Below are positions 1-7,325 of a DNA stretch of 17,331 nucleotides, one piece after another. The notes beneath the pieces are model-generated. The model worked only from the letters and a program-made list of their open reading frames with translations. It had not been told where the DNA came from and did no database searches. Origin of the DNA: an uncultured Porphyromonadaceae bacterium (GTDB lineage Bacteria; Bacteroidota; Bacteroidia; Bacteroidales; Muribaculaceae); assembly GCA_900550395.1 (NCBI GenBank), contig URSD01000048.1, positions 1 to 17,331 on the forward strand. The letters are read 5' to 3'. The translations under genes and the position numbers were made by a program. Positions within the stretch are counted from its first letter, which is position 1, and each line of letters begins with the position of its first letter.

Positions 1-25
1 CAAGGGGTTAACTCTATTTTATCCT

Positions 26-67
26 CAGGGGTCAATCGCTCTTGCCGCAGGGGGTCAATCGCTCTTG
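26..67. repeat. Short tandem direct repeat at left edge, 17-bp core, period 23
   Basis: The 17-mer GGGGTCAATCGCTCTTG occurs identically at 28-44 and 51-67, each preceded by CA/CAG. A weaker relative (CAAGGGGTTAA) sits at 1-11, so the array may continue left of the window. No good gene covers it: a 63-codon frame at 42-233 runs through it but has no family resemblance. Repeated GGGTCAAT-type blocks are reminiscent of the multiple transposase-binding repeats at the ends of IS21-family elements, but no transposase gene is visible, so this is only a guess. Confidence 0.6.
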
Positions 68-150
68 GATTTTCCACCTCCCTCTTACCTATCCCCTATC
101 AACTCTTCCTCTGAACATTCCTCTCCGGCTCGGCGTTAGATTTTTGGAAA

Positions 151-182
151 TTTGCAAATTCGGGGCTAATGTTTTAAATTTG
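151..182 (+). promoter_or_regulatory. Bacteroidota-type -33/-7 promoter for the endonuclease gene
   Basis: TTTG at 151-154 is separated by 20 bases from TAAATTTG at 175-182. This matches the Bacteroidota primary sigma consensus (TTTG, about 19-21 bases, TAnnTTTG). Transcription would start near 186-190, giving a leader of about 40 bases before the ATG at 230. A 12-bp palindrome AATTTGCAAATT overlaps the -33 element and could be an operator, although it may simply reflect the AT-rich promoter composition. Confidence 0.65.
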
Positions 183-229
183 CAATCCTATAACGCGTTT
201 ACAACTATTTCTATACCACGCATTCAAGT

Positions 230-1906
230 ATGAAACTTCGTCATTTCGCACTATCGCTTGTCCTTGCCGCGCTTGCGCCGGCGGCGCATGCCGTGGCCCC
301 CGACGGGTATTACGAGTCGCTGGAAGGCAAATCGTCCGGCGAGCTCAAGACGGCAATCCACGACCTCATAGCCGATTTCAAGCTGATTTCCAGCTACAAC
401 GCCCTGCCGCAGTACTTCGCCGTCACCGACGTGTACCCCGAGCTTCAGAACGGCCGCAAGCGCTGGTGGGACATGTATTCCGACATCCCCCTGTATGTCC
501 CGACCTTTTCGGGCTACCTCAACCGCGAACACTCCTTCCCGAAGTCGTGGTGGGGCGGCAGCACCTCCGTGTCGGCCTACGTCGACCTCAACCATCTCTA
601 TCCTTCCGAGGCGGATGCCAACATGGCAAAGAGCAACTACCCGCTGGGCGAGGTGGACCGCAGCGAGCACATAACCTTCCAGAACGGCGTCTCCACCGTG
701 GGCTATCCCGTGCTGGGCCAGGGCGGCGGTGCCTCCAGGGTGTTCGAGCCGGACGACGAATACAAGGGCGACTTCGCGCGCACCTACTTCTATATGGTAA
801 CATGCTATCAGAATCTTACCTGGAAGTGGACCTACATGGTGAATCAGAACGTATTCCCCACCCTCAACAACTGGAGCGCACAGCTGCTGATGCGCTGGCA
901 CCGTCAGGACCCCGTCAGCGACAAGGAGACCATGCGCAACGACAAGGTCTACGGCTATCAGGGCAACCGCAACCCCTTCATCGACCATCCCGAACTCGCT
1001 GAATATCTGTGGGGCGACAAGGTTGGCGAGCCCTACCATGTCGGCGGCTCCACCGAGCCTACTGGCGACGCCGAGCTGCAGTCGCCCGCCAACGGCATGG
1101 CGCTCGACTTCGGCCAGGTGGCCCTGGGCAGCTCCGTCACGGCCGACCTCTTCTTCAAGGGCACCAACATCCGCAAGGACCTCGCCATATCCATCTACCG
1201 CGGCGACAAGCAGATGTTCTCGCTGCCGCGCACGTCGGTCAGCGCCTCCCTCATCAACAGCGACGAAGGCACATGGGTGCGCGTCACCTACACGCCTACC
1301 GCCATCGGCACCCACTCGGCGCGCATCCTGATAGAAGGAACGGGCAACGACGGCAACGGCACGCGCGGCGTCGAGCTGCTGGGCGAATGTCTGGAGCGTC
1401 CCGTGCTCACGGCCCCCACGGCAACCCCCGCAACCGACATCACCGCCGACAGCTATGTAGCCAACTGGACGCCCGTGGAGGGTGAGGTGGTAGACTACTA
1501 CATCATCACCCGCACGCGCTACGTGGGCGGCGTGCCCACCGTGGAGCAGCTTGTGGCCGAGGAACCCGGCACACCCATCGACGGCTTCGACCTCAGCGAC
1601 AGCGAGAGCTACAGCGTGCGTTCGTGCCGCCTGGGCGTGGAGTCGCCCGAGAGCAACGTCGTGTTCGTGTCGCACACGGGCATAAGCGATGCCGAGGTGG
1701 ACGCACCCTTCACCGTCGCCACCGACCCCGGTGTAATCGTCGTCACAACGGTCGTTGCGACCGACATCCGCGTCTACGATGTCGCCGGCCGTGAGCTGCG
1801 CTATCTGCCCGCCGTCAACGGCGTCGTGGAGATAGAGCTTCCCGCCGGCGTCTACATTGTCACCGCCGGCCGCGGCACAGCCCCCGCCAAGGTCACGCTT
1901 TTCTGA
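230..1906 (+). CDS. Secreted endonuclease I-family nuclease with Ig/Fn3-like domains and T9SS-like C-terminus
   Basis: The product (558 aa) is predicted to be an extracellular non-specific nuclease of the endonuclease I (EndA/NucM) family. A Sec signal peptide covers about residues 1-21, with likely cleavage after AHA. The nuclease domain spans about 25-265: the metal-binding segment has NREHSFPKSWW (98-108) with catalytic-type His101, then DLNHLYPSEADANMAKSNYPLG (split here as DLNHLYPSEADA at 119-130 and NMAKSNYPLG at 131-140), and GNRNPFIDHPELAEYLWG (245-262) typical of the family. A beta-rich Ig-like region (about 280-388) and an Fn3-like region (about 391-480) follow. The last roughly 65 residues, with VYDVAGREL and LPAGVYIV, resemble a type IX secretion sorting domain, so the enzyme is probably exported to the surface or medium. 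It would cut DNA/RNA for nutrient use. It stands alone between a promoter and a long hairpin. The family assignment is strong; the secretion route is inferred. Confidence 0.9.
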   Translation: MKLRHFALSLVLAALAPAAHAVAPDGYYESLEGKSSGELKTAIHDLIADFKLISSYNALPQYFAVTDVYPELQNGRKRWWDMYSDIPLYVPTFSGYLNREHSFPKSWWGGSTSVSAYVDLNHLYPSEADANMAKSNYPLGEVDRSEHITFQNGVSTVGYPVLGQGGGASRVFEPDDEYKGDFARTYFYMVTCYQNLTWKWTYMVNQNVFPTLNNWSAQLLMRWHRQDPVSDKETMRNDKVYGYQGNRNPFIDHPELAEYLWGDKVGEPYHVGGSTEPTGDAELQSPANGMALDFGQVALGSSVTADLFFKGTNIRKDLAISIYRGDKQMFSLPRTSVSASLINSDEGTWVRVTYTPTAIGTHSARILIEGTGNDGNGTRGVELLGECLERPVLTAPTATPATDITADSYVANWTPVEGEVVDYYIITRTRYVGGVPTVEQLVAEEPGTPIDGFDLSDSESYSVRSCRLGVESPESNVVFVSHTGISDAEVDAPFTVATDPGVIVVTTVVATDIRVYDVAGRELRYLPAVNGVVEIELPAGVYIVTAGRGTAPAKVTLF

Positions 1907-1909
1907 AGC

Positions 1910-2002
1910 GTTAAGAAGGTAAAAAGTTAAAAAGTTAAGAGAATAGCATGGCGGCCGACATCGTGCTATTCTCTTAACTTTTTAACTTTTTACCCTTTTA
2001 AC
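1910..2002. repeat. Long 39-bp-arm inverted repeat, possible bidirectional terminator
   Basis: Arms at 1910-1948 and 1964-2002 pair over 39 positions with only two non-Watson-Crick positions, around a 15-base GC-rich loop (TGGCGGCCGACATCG). Each arm contains repeated AAAAAGTTA / TAACTTTTT units. It begins 4 bases after the nuclease stop and ends just before the araC promoter, so it can act as a terminator for the nuclease gene. The stem is much longer than a normal intrinsic terminator, so a dispersed palindromic (REP- or MITE-like) element is an alternative. Confidence 0.85.
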
Positions 2003-2025
2003 TCCACCCCACCATAAATTATTTG

Positions 2026-2033
2026 TATCTTTG
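2026..2033 (+). promoter_or_regulatory. -7 promoter element for araC-nadB
   Basis: TATCTTTG at 2026-2033 matches the Bacteroidota -7 consensus TAnnTTTG and is followed by TCGCAAA, a frequent downstream context. No convincing -33 TTTG lies 19-21 bases upstream. The predicted start of transcription near 2038-2040 lies downstream of the possible upstream ATG at 2023. This supports translation starting at the ATG at 2053. Confidence 0.6.
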
Positions 2034-2052
2034 TCGCAAATTATATGCGAAC

Positions 2053-2961
2053 ATGGAACAGATAATCAATTTCGACACGGTATCCGCGGTCAAATCCATT
2101 GCCAAGGACTATGCACAGCTTGACAATGCCTACCTTGTGGCCCACTTCGACCGCGACTGCGCGGCCGGCTCGCCGGGCACCGACCGTGTGCTGCGCGTGG
2201 AGGGATTGTCGCTGATGCTCGTGAAGTCGGGGCGCCTAAGCCTTGAGATAAACCTCGACCGCTTCGAGGTGCAGGGGCCGGCCATATGCGTGATGCCACC
2301 GTCGTGTCGCGTCGTTTTTTCGCCGGAAGCCTCGCGCGACACCGAGATTTATATTCTGTTTCTCGCGCAGAACTATCTCCAGAACATCAACATCAACTTC
2401 TCGGCGTTCAACCTGCCCTCCACGGCAGCAATGCCGTCGCCCGTGCAGGAAATCTCGGCCGAGGAGTGCGGCATAGTGGAGCGATATATCGACCTGCTGC
2501 GCATCAACACCCGCGGCGAAACCTCCGTGCAGCTTGCCACCAATCTGGGCTCCAGCCTGGTGAGCGCGCTCGTGTACGAGATGGCGAAGATGCAGTACCG
2601 GCGCATCAACCGCCGCGACGCCGACCCCGGCTACCAGCGCTCGCCGCGTGTGGCCTATGTGCACGACTTCATCAAGCTGGTGCGCGCCCACTACACCTCG
2701 GAGCGCTCCGTGGCCTTCTATGCGTCGAAGCTGTTCATCTCGCCGAAATATCTGTCGCTCGTGGTAAAGGAGGCTACGGGCCGCAGCGCCGCGCGCTGGA
2801 TCGACGAGTTCGTGCTCATGGAGGCCAAGAACCTGCTGCGCTACTCCGGCAAGAACATACAGCAGGTGGCCTATGCGCTGAATTTCTCCAACCAGTCGGC
2901 CTTCGGCAAGTACTTCAAGCATCTTACGGGCATGTCGCCTACGGAATATCAGAAAAGCTGA
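2053..2961 (+). CDS. AraC-family transcriptional regulator
   Basis: The product is a 302-residue DNA-binding regulator. The N-terminal roughly 190 residues form a cupin-like sensory region (for example the run through GLSLMLVKSGRLSLEI and the PPSCRVVFSP turn). The C-terminal AraC/XylS domain (about 200-302) has two helix-turn-helix units: SVAFYASKLFISPKYLSLVV (about 219-238) and NIQQVAYALNFSNQSAFGKYF (split as NIQQVAYALNFS and NQSAFGKYF, about 268-288), ending in the signature LTGMSPTEYQ. The start at 2053 is chosen because the in-frame ATG at 2023 lies in front of the -7 box and would not be in the message. It precedes nadB by 16 bases with no promoter between them, so it probably shares a transcript with NAD synthesis. 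Its ligand and targets cannot be read from the sequence, and cytosolic location is expected. Confidence 0.9.
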   Translation: MEQIINFDTVSAVKSIAKDYAQLDNAYLVAHFDRDCAAGSPGTDRVLRVEGLSLMLVKSGRLSLEINLDRFEVQGPAICVMPPSCRVVFSPEASRDTEIYILFLAQNYLQNININFSAFNLPSTAAMPSPVQEISAEECGIVERYIDLLRINTRGETSVQLATNLGSSLVSALVYEMAKMQYRRINRRDADPGYQRSPRVAYVHDFIKLVRAHYTSERSVAFYASKLFISPKYLSLVVKEATGRSAARWIDEFVLMEAKNLLRYSGKNIQQVAYALNFSNQSAFGKYFKHLTGMSPTEYQKS

Positions 2962-2977
2962 TAAAGAATATAAACCA

Positions 2978-4558
2978 ATGACAAAGCGTTATGATTTTCT
3001 CGTGATCGGTTCGGGCATAGCCGGCATGAGTTTCGCACTGAAAGTTGCATCCCGCGGCCGCGTGGCCCTCGTGTGCAAGACCACTCTCGACGAGGCCAAC
3101 ACGGCCCTGGCGCAGGGTGGCGTGGCCTCCGTCACAAACCTGGAGGTGGACGATTTCGACAAGCATATCCACGATACAATGGTGGCCGGCGACTGGCTCA
3201 GCGACCCGGCGGCCGTGGAGCAGGTGGTAAAGGGCGCTCCCGAGCAGATACGCCGCCTGGTGGAGTGGGGCGTGGATTTCGACAAGAACGCCGACGGCGC
3301 CTTCGACCTGCACCGCGAGGGCGGACACTCGGAGTTCCGCATCCTGCACCACGCCGACAACACCGGCTACGAGATTCAGCAGAGCCTCATAAAGGCCGTG
3401 CGCGCCAATCCGGACATCGACATATACGAGAACCATTTCGCCATCGAAATCATCACCCAGCACCATCTGGGACGTATCGTGACGCGCCGCACGCCCGACA
3501 TCGACTGCTACGGCGCCTACGTGCTCGACACCGCCACAGGTGCCGTAGATACGTTCCTCGCCAAGGTGACTGTTATGGCTACCGGCGGCGTCGGTGCTGT
3601 GTACACCACCACTACCAACCCACTTGTAGCCACCGGCGACGGCATAGCCATGGTCTACCGTGCCAAGGGCACCGTCAAGGACATGGAGTTCATCCAGTTC
3701 CATCCCACTGCGCTCTACCATCCCGGCGACCGCCCCAGCTTCCTCATCACCGAGGCCATGCGCGGCTACGGAGCCGTGCTACGCAACCTCAAAGGCGAGG
3801 AGTTCATGCAGAAGTACGACCCGCGCCTGAGCCTCGCGCCGCGCGACATCGTGGCCCGAGCCATCGACAGCGAGATGAAGCTGCACGGCGATGACCACGT
3901 CTACCTCGACGTCACCCACAAGGACCCGGAGGAGACGCGCCGCCACTTCCCCAACATCTACGCCAAGTGCCTCAGCCTTGGCATCGACATCACCAAGGAC
4001 TACATCCCCGTTGCGCCTGCCGCGCACTATCTCTGCGGCGGCATCAAGGTCGACCTCAACGGCGAGAGCAGCATACGCCATCTCTACGCCCTGGGAGAGT
4101 GCTCCTGCACGGGTCTGCACGGCGGCAACCGCCTTGCGTCGAACTCGCTTATCGAGGCCGTCGTCTACGCCGAGGCTGCCTCGCGCCACGCCTCGGAAGC
4201 CATTCAGCACGTGGACTGGCGCAAGGATGTGCCGGAGTGGAACGACGAGGGCACGCGCCATCCCGAGGAGATGGTGCTCATCACGCAGAGCATAAAGGAG
4301 GTCGGTCAGATCATGAGCACCTACGTCGGCATCGTGCGCAGCAACCTGCGCCTCGACCGCGCCTGGAACCGCCTCGACATCCTCTACGAGGAAACGGAGC
4401 GCCTCTTCAAGAGCTCGAAGGTGTCGCGCGAGATCTGCGAGCTGCGCAACATCATCAACGTGGGCTACCTCGTCATGCGTCAGGCCAAGGAGCGCCACGA
4501 GAGCCGCGGACTGCACTACAGCCTGGACTATCCGCCGGCCGAGCGCAAGATCGATTAG
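2978..4558 (+). CDS. nadB: L-aspartate oxidase
   Basis: This FAD flavoenzyme (526 aa) oxidises L-aspartate to iminoaspartate, the first step of de novo NAD biosynthesis; quinolinate synthase (NadA) uses the product. The N-terminal Rossmann motif GSGIAG (11-16) and the flavin-contacting NTALAQGG (41-48) are present. The substrate-region HREGGHS (112-118), the EFIQFHPTAL stretch (237-246), LAPRDIVARA (286-295), HYLCGG (350-355) and GLHGGNRLASNSL (379-391) all match NadB rather than only the succinate dehydrogenase/fumarate reductase superfamily. A C-terminal helical domain follows. Length is normal for the family. nadA and nadC are not in this window. The gene follows araC by 16 bases and has no promoter of its own that I can see. 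Its TAG stop overlaps the stop of the opposite-strand barrel gene by 4 bases. The enzyme is cytosolic. Confidence 0.95.
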   Translation: MTKRYDFLVIGSGIAGMSFALKVASRGRVALVCKTTLDEANTALAQGGVASVTNLEVDDFDKHIHDTMVAGDWLSDPAAVEQVVKGAPEQIRRLVEWGVDFDKNADGAFDLHREGGHSEFRILHHADNTGYEIQQSLIKAVRANPDIDIYENHFAIEIITQHHLGRIVTRRTPDIDCYGAYVLDTATGAVDTFLAKVTVMATGGVGAVYTTTTNPLVATGDGIAMVYRAKGTVKDMEFIQFHPTALYHPGDRPSFLITEAMRGYGAVLRNLKGEEFMQKYDPRLSLAPRDIVARAIDSEMKLHGDDHVYLDVTHKDPEETRRHFPNIYAKCLSLGIDITKDYIPVAPAAHYLCGGIKVDLNGESSIRHLYALGECSCTGLHGGNRLASNSLIEAVVYAEAASRHASEAIQHVDWRKDVPEWNDEGTRHPEEMVLITQSIKEVGQIMSTYVGIVRSNLRLDRAWNRLDILYEETERLFKSSKVSREICELRNIINVGYLVMRQAKERHESRGLHYSLDYPPAERKID

Positions 4559-5742
4559 CGCCCTACGGTAAGCCTCACGCCGAAGTCGAGGCTGAAATTC
4601 CAGGGCTTGTCCTTATAGATGGTCTCAAGTTCTGATTTGTCATCAAAGTAATAGCTTATACCCGGCTCCACATATATGCCGAGTCTGTCGGAAACCCTGC
4701 ACTGGAGGCCGGCCGAAGCGTTGGCCGACCATTGCAGGGGTTTTTCGTCGAGCTTGTCGTTGCTGCTTCCCGAGGGCTTCCCGTTGAGTATGTACTGCCG
4801 GCGCTGTTTGGCCGAGACACATTTTTCGCCGGTCACGCCGGCCGAAGCATAGACTTCGAGCCGCTTCCAGGAGGCGATGCTGTACTTCACGTTGACGGGC
4901 ATGCCGATGTATTGCAGTGTCTGCACGGCGTCCACGTAGTGGCTCTCGCTGCCCTCGGAGATGTCGGAGCGCAGATAGCTGTACTGTAGCCCTGTCTCTA
5001 TGGCGAGGCGGTCGGTGAGGCTGTATGCGACGCTGAATCCGGCGTGTACCGGCAGGCTGTGGCGCACGCTGCGCTCCGTGGGCAGACCTTTGTTGAAGAG
5101 CAGAATGCCGAGCATCGGCTCGCCGTTCCAGTCGGCGCTTCCGGCGTTGGCGTTTCCGGCGTCGCTTTGCGGCTGCATGCGGCTGGCAAGGTGGGAGCCT
5201 GCGCCTCCGGATGTGTGCAGGGCGAATGCGAGCCGTCCCCGGCTTTCGGTGCGGAAGTTGTCGGATGTGATGTGGCGCGGGGCATCCTCTGCGGGTTCCC
5301 GACGGGTGGTGTGTTCTGACGGCGTTTCGGGTTGGGGCTCTGGTTGCGCCACAGCGGATTCCGGGATAGTGTCGGCGATGGCTTCAGGAGCGATTTGCGT
5401 GCCTTCTGTGGTTGTTTCGGCGCTGCGGTGGGCAATCGGCGCTTTGCGGGCTGTGTGGGCGTCTGTGGTGCTTTTGGCGGCTTCCTGTCCGGGCGTGGCC
5501 GTGGCGGTGAGTTTCATTTCCGTCGAGGGTGGCGTGTGCATGTCCGGACCGTCGCGGCGCACGAGCATGTATATGCCGAGGACAATGGCTGCTGCGAGCA
5601 TGGCAGCTGTGGCAATCCGCGGCCACATCACCGGCGCTGCCTTACGCCGCCGGCGTTCTATTGCGTCCCACAGGCCGGCGGGCTCCGGAGCCTCGTAGCC
5701 GGTCATGCTGTCGTGAATGTCTTTCAGCCAGTTGTCTTTCAT
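4555..5742 (-). CDS. Single-TM anti-sigma-like protein fused to an outer-membrane beta-barrel-like domain
   Basis: This 395-aa protein has an unusual layout. Residues 1-40 are a charged cytoplasmic head (WLKDIHDSMTGYEAPEPAGL) of the kind found in Bacteroidales proteins encoded next to ECF sigma factors. A hydrophobic helix lies at about 43-62, followed by VRR. A low-complexity Thr/Pro/Glu/Ala-rich stretch runs from about 65 to 165. From about 168 to the end there are alternating aromatic/polar strands (GFSVAYSLTDRLAIETGLQY, YVEPGISYYF, FSLDFGVRL) typical of small outer-membrane beta-barrels. There is no classical signal peptide. The start codon overlaps the sigma factor stop by one base (TAATG), so translation is probably coupled. 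The likely role is control of the partner sigma factor combined with envelope sensing; the anti-sigma activity is inferred from position and head sequence. Confidence 0.75.
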   Translation of the reverse strand: MKDNWLKDIHDSMTGYEAPEPAGLWDAIERRRRKAAPVMWPRIATAAMLAAAIVLGIYMLVRRDGPDMHTPPSTEMKLTATATPGQEAAKSTTDAHTARKAPIAHRSAETTTEGTQIAPEAIADTIPESAVAQPEPQPETPSEHTTRREPAEDAPRHITSDNFRTESRGRLAFALHTSGGAGSHLASRMQPQSDAGNANAGSADWNGEPMLGILLFNKGLPTERSVRHSLPVHAGFSVAYSLTDRLAIETGLQYSYLRSDISEGSESHYVDAVQTLQYIGMPVNVKYSIASWKRLEVYASAGVTGEKCVSAKQRRQYILNGKPSGSSNDKLDEKPLQWSANASAGLQCRVSDRLGIYVEPGISYYFDDKSELETIYKDKPWNFSLDFGVRLTVGR

Positions 5743-6305
5743 TAGGAGAGGGATTTGTTTGCTTGATATTGCCTGATTTTTGCAGCCAGCAGATTCTTTG
5801 CTCTGTGGAGCTGCGATGCGGAGGTGCTTTCCTTGATATTAAGCATACGCGCTATTTCCTTGTGGGTGTGTTCTTCAATCACATAGAGGTTGAATATTGT
5901 GCGGTATCCGTCGGGTAGGCTGCGTATGAGTCTGAAAATCACCTGCGGCGGCATGTGGTTCATGTCGGGTTCGGCATCCGGCTGTTCGTAGTCCTTGTCG
6001 GACAGTTCCACGAAACTGATGCGGCACTCGCGTTGCAGATGCTTCAGCGCCTCATTGACGGTGATTCGTGTCATCCATGCCTTTAGAGAGCCCGGGCCTC
6101 GGTAGCTGAAGGTGGCAATCGAGGAAAATATTCGCAGGAAACTGTCCTGAAGCACGTCTTTGGCGTCCTCGTCGTTCGGTATATAGCGCGAGCATACGGC
6201 AGTGAGATAGCGCACGTAGGTGGTGTACACTGCTCTCATTGCCGTATGGTCGCCCTGTCTGACGAGCCGTAGGAGGCGTTCTTCGGTGTCGGTTTCCTCT
6301 GTCAC
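5742..6305 (-). CDS. ECF RNA polymerase sigma factor
   Basis: The product (187 aa) is a sigma-70 family extracytoplasmic-function factor that would direct RNA polymerase to a small regulon, probably including its own operon. Region 2 covers about residues 25-92, with DAKDVLQDSFLRIF (47-60) and LKAWMTRITVNEALKHLQR (74-92). Region 4 covers about 118-172, with SLPDGYRTIFNLYVIEEHTH (129-148) and KEIARMLNIKESTSASQLHR (149-168). The start is a GTG at 6305, one base after the stop of the NigD-like gene; no ATG is better placed and there is no Shine-Dalgarno sequence. It overlaps the next gene by one base. Control by the downstream membrane protein is inferred. Confidence 0.92.
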   Translation of the reverse strand: MTEETDTEERLLRLVRQGDHTAMRAVYTTYVRYLTAVCSRYIPNDEDAKDVLQDSFLRIFSSIATFSYRGPGSLKAWMTRITVNEALKHLQRECRISFVELSDKDYEQPDAEPDMNHMPPQVIFRLIRSLPDGYRTIFNLYVIEEHTHKEIARMLNIKESTSASQLHRAKNLLAAKIRQYQANKSLS

Positions 6306-6306
6306 T

Positions 6307-7053
6307 TTATTTGACGGCGGCGGAGTGGCGTATTGTCCGCGGGTCCACTTCGGGCAGGCTGTTACGCATCCGTAGGTCGAACTCCATGCTCTTTTCGCCG
6401 CTGAAGGAGTGCCATTTCAGGGTGAATTTGTGGGTCGACCCGTCGGTGTTTGTGAGCGCGTTGAGGTTGAAGGCTATCAGTGCGTCGCCCTCGGTGGCTG
6501 CAAAGTCGCCGCATGCGTCGTGTCGCAGTTCCACTTCAAAGGTGTCGTCGGGGTTGACGCCGGTGAGCAGGTTGATGTTGTGCTTGATGCCCGTATGTCC
6601 CCACAGTGTGCGCACACGCAGGGTGAGGTAGCCGTCTTCTGCCACGGTGACCCAGTCGCGTACGATTTCGATGGGGTCGTTGCCGAAAATCTCGTCGTTC
6701 TGTTCGCCCATGGTCGGAACGGGGAGCTTTGTGCGTATGCTGTCGATCCAGTTCACGGTCACGGTTCGTGTGTGCATGGAGTGGGTAAATTCTTTGTTCT
6801 CCTCGGTGTAGTTGACGAGCGCGCGCACTTCCTTGTCCTCGAATGGCGACTTCATGCCCCCGGCGGGTATGAGCCGCGTGTCGTTGTCGAGATTCATCAC
6901 GAAGCTGCCGTCGTCGGTGGGGCATACGGTGACTACGGCGGTGGGACGCATCAGGCTGTTGTCTTTGTCGTCGTCATCGTCGATGCAGGATGTCATGAAC
7001 GGTGCCACAGCTCCGAGGCAGATGGCGGTAAGCGCGAAGATGTTTTTTCTCAT
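6307..7053 (-). CDS. NigD-like lipoprotein
   Basis: The product (248 aa) is predicted to be a lipoprotein of the Bacteroidales NigD-like family, whose molecular role is unknown. The signal peptide ends in the lipobox region FMTSC with Cys23 lipidated. It is followed by IDDDDDKD, an acidic run resembling the Bacteroidota lipoprotein export signal, which suggests display on the cell surface. The body has an N-terminal OB-like/beta region (about 36-110) and a C-terminal beta-rich region (about 125-230) containing DWVTVAEDGYLTLRVRTLWG and HNINLLTG, typical of NigD-like proteins. It is the first gene of the lipoprotein/sigma/barrel unit. No clear TAnnTTTG promoter was found upstream, which would fit control by the ECF sigma itself. 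Confidence 0.8.
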   Translation of the reverse strand: MRKNIFALTAICLGAVAPFMTSCIDDDDDKDNSLMRPTAVVTVCPTDDGSFVMNLDNDTRLIPAGGMKSPFEDKEVRALVNYTEENKEFTHSMHTRTVTVNWIDSIRTKLPVPTMGEQNDEIFGNDPIEIVRDWVTVAEDGYLTLRVRTLWGHTGIKHNINLLTGVNPDDTFEVELRHDACGDFAATEGDALIAFNLNALTNTDGSTHKFTLKWHSFSGEKSMEFDLRMRNSLPEVDPRTIRHSAAVK

Positions 7054-7198
7054 TTGTTTTTTTGCTTTGATGGTTTGTTCTGCCTGTTAAATCCGCCTGT
7101 CGGGTGAATCTTGCATCGCTGTGCTGATTTTTTTCAATAGGGTAGGGCAGAACTTTGTTCCGACATCTGTTTGCTTTTGAAACGCTGCAGTTCGCAAT

Positions 7199-7235
7199 AA
7201 AGGCAAAACCGTCTGAATGTCAGGGTTTTGCCTTT
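7199..7235 (-). terminator. Intrinsic terminator after the nucleoside kinase gene
   Basis: A perfect 12-bp stem is formed by AAAGGCAAAACC (7199-7210) and GGTTTTGCCTTT (7224-7235), with a 13-base loop. Read on the minus strand it lies about 90 bases past the kinase stop and ends in TTTATT. It separates the housekeeping run from the sigma-factor unit that begins at 7053. On the plus strand the stem is followed by GTTTTG, so weak bidirectional action is possible. The rest of 7054-7325 shows no gene; it holds this hairpin and the leader of the NigD-like gene. Confidence 0.8.
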
Positions 7236-7325
7236 GTTTTGCGCCATTTTTGAGCGTCTGAGGTTTTGATATTTACCTGCTTGCCACCTCCCGTGCGGCG
7301 TTTTTTCGATTCTGGAGGCGGCTTT

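Noticed and set aside
42..233. 63-codon open frame upstream of the nuclease
   Set aside because: It runs through the tandem repeat and the promoter, has no recognisable motif, and overlaps the nuclease start.
2023..2052. Upstream in-frame ATG extending araC by ten residues
   Set aside because: It lies inside or before the -7 promoter box, so it should not be present in the mRNA.
7149..7160. Small inverted repeat GAACTTTGTTC upstream of the NigD-like gene as an operator
   Set aside because: The arms are only four bases. Too short to claim without comparison to relatives.
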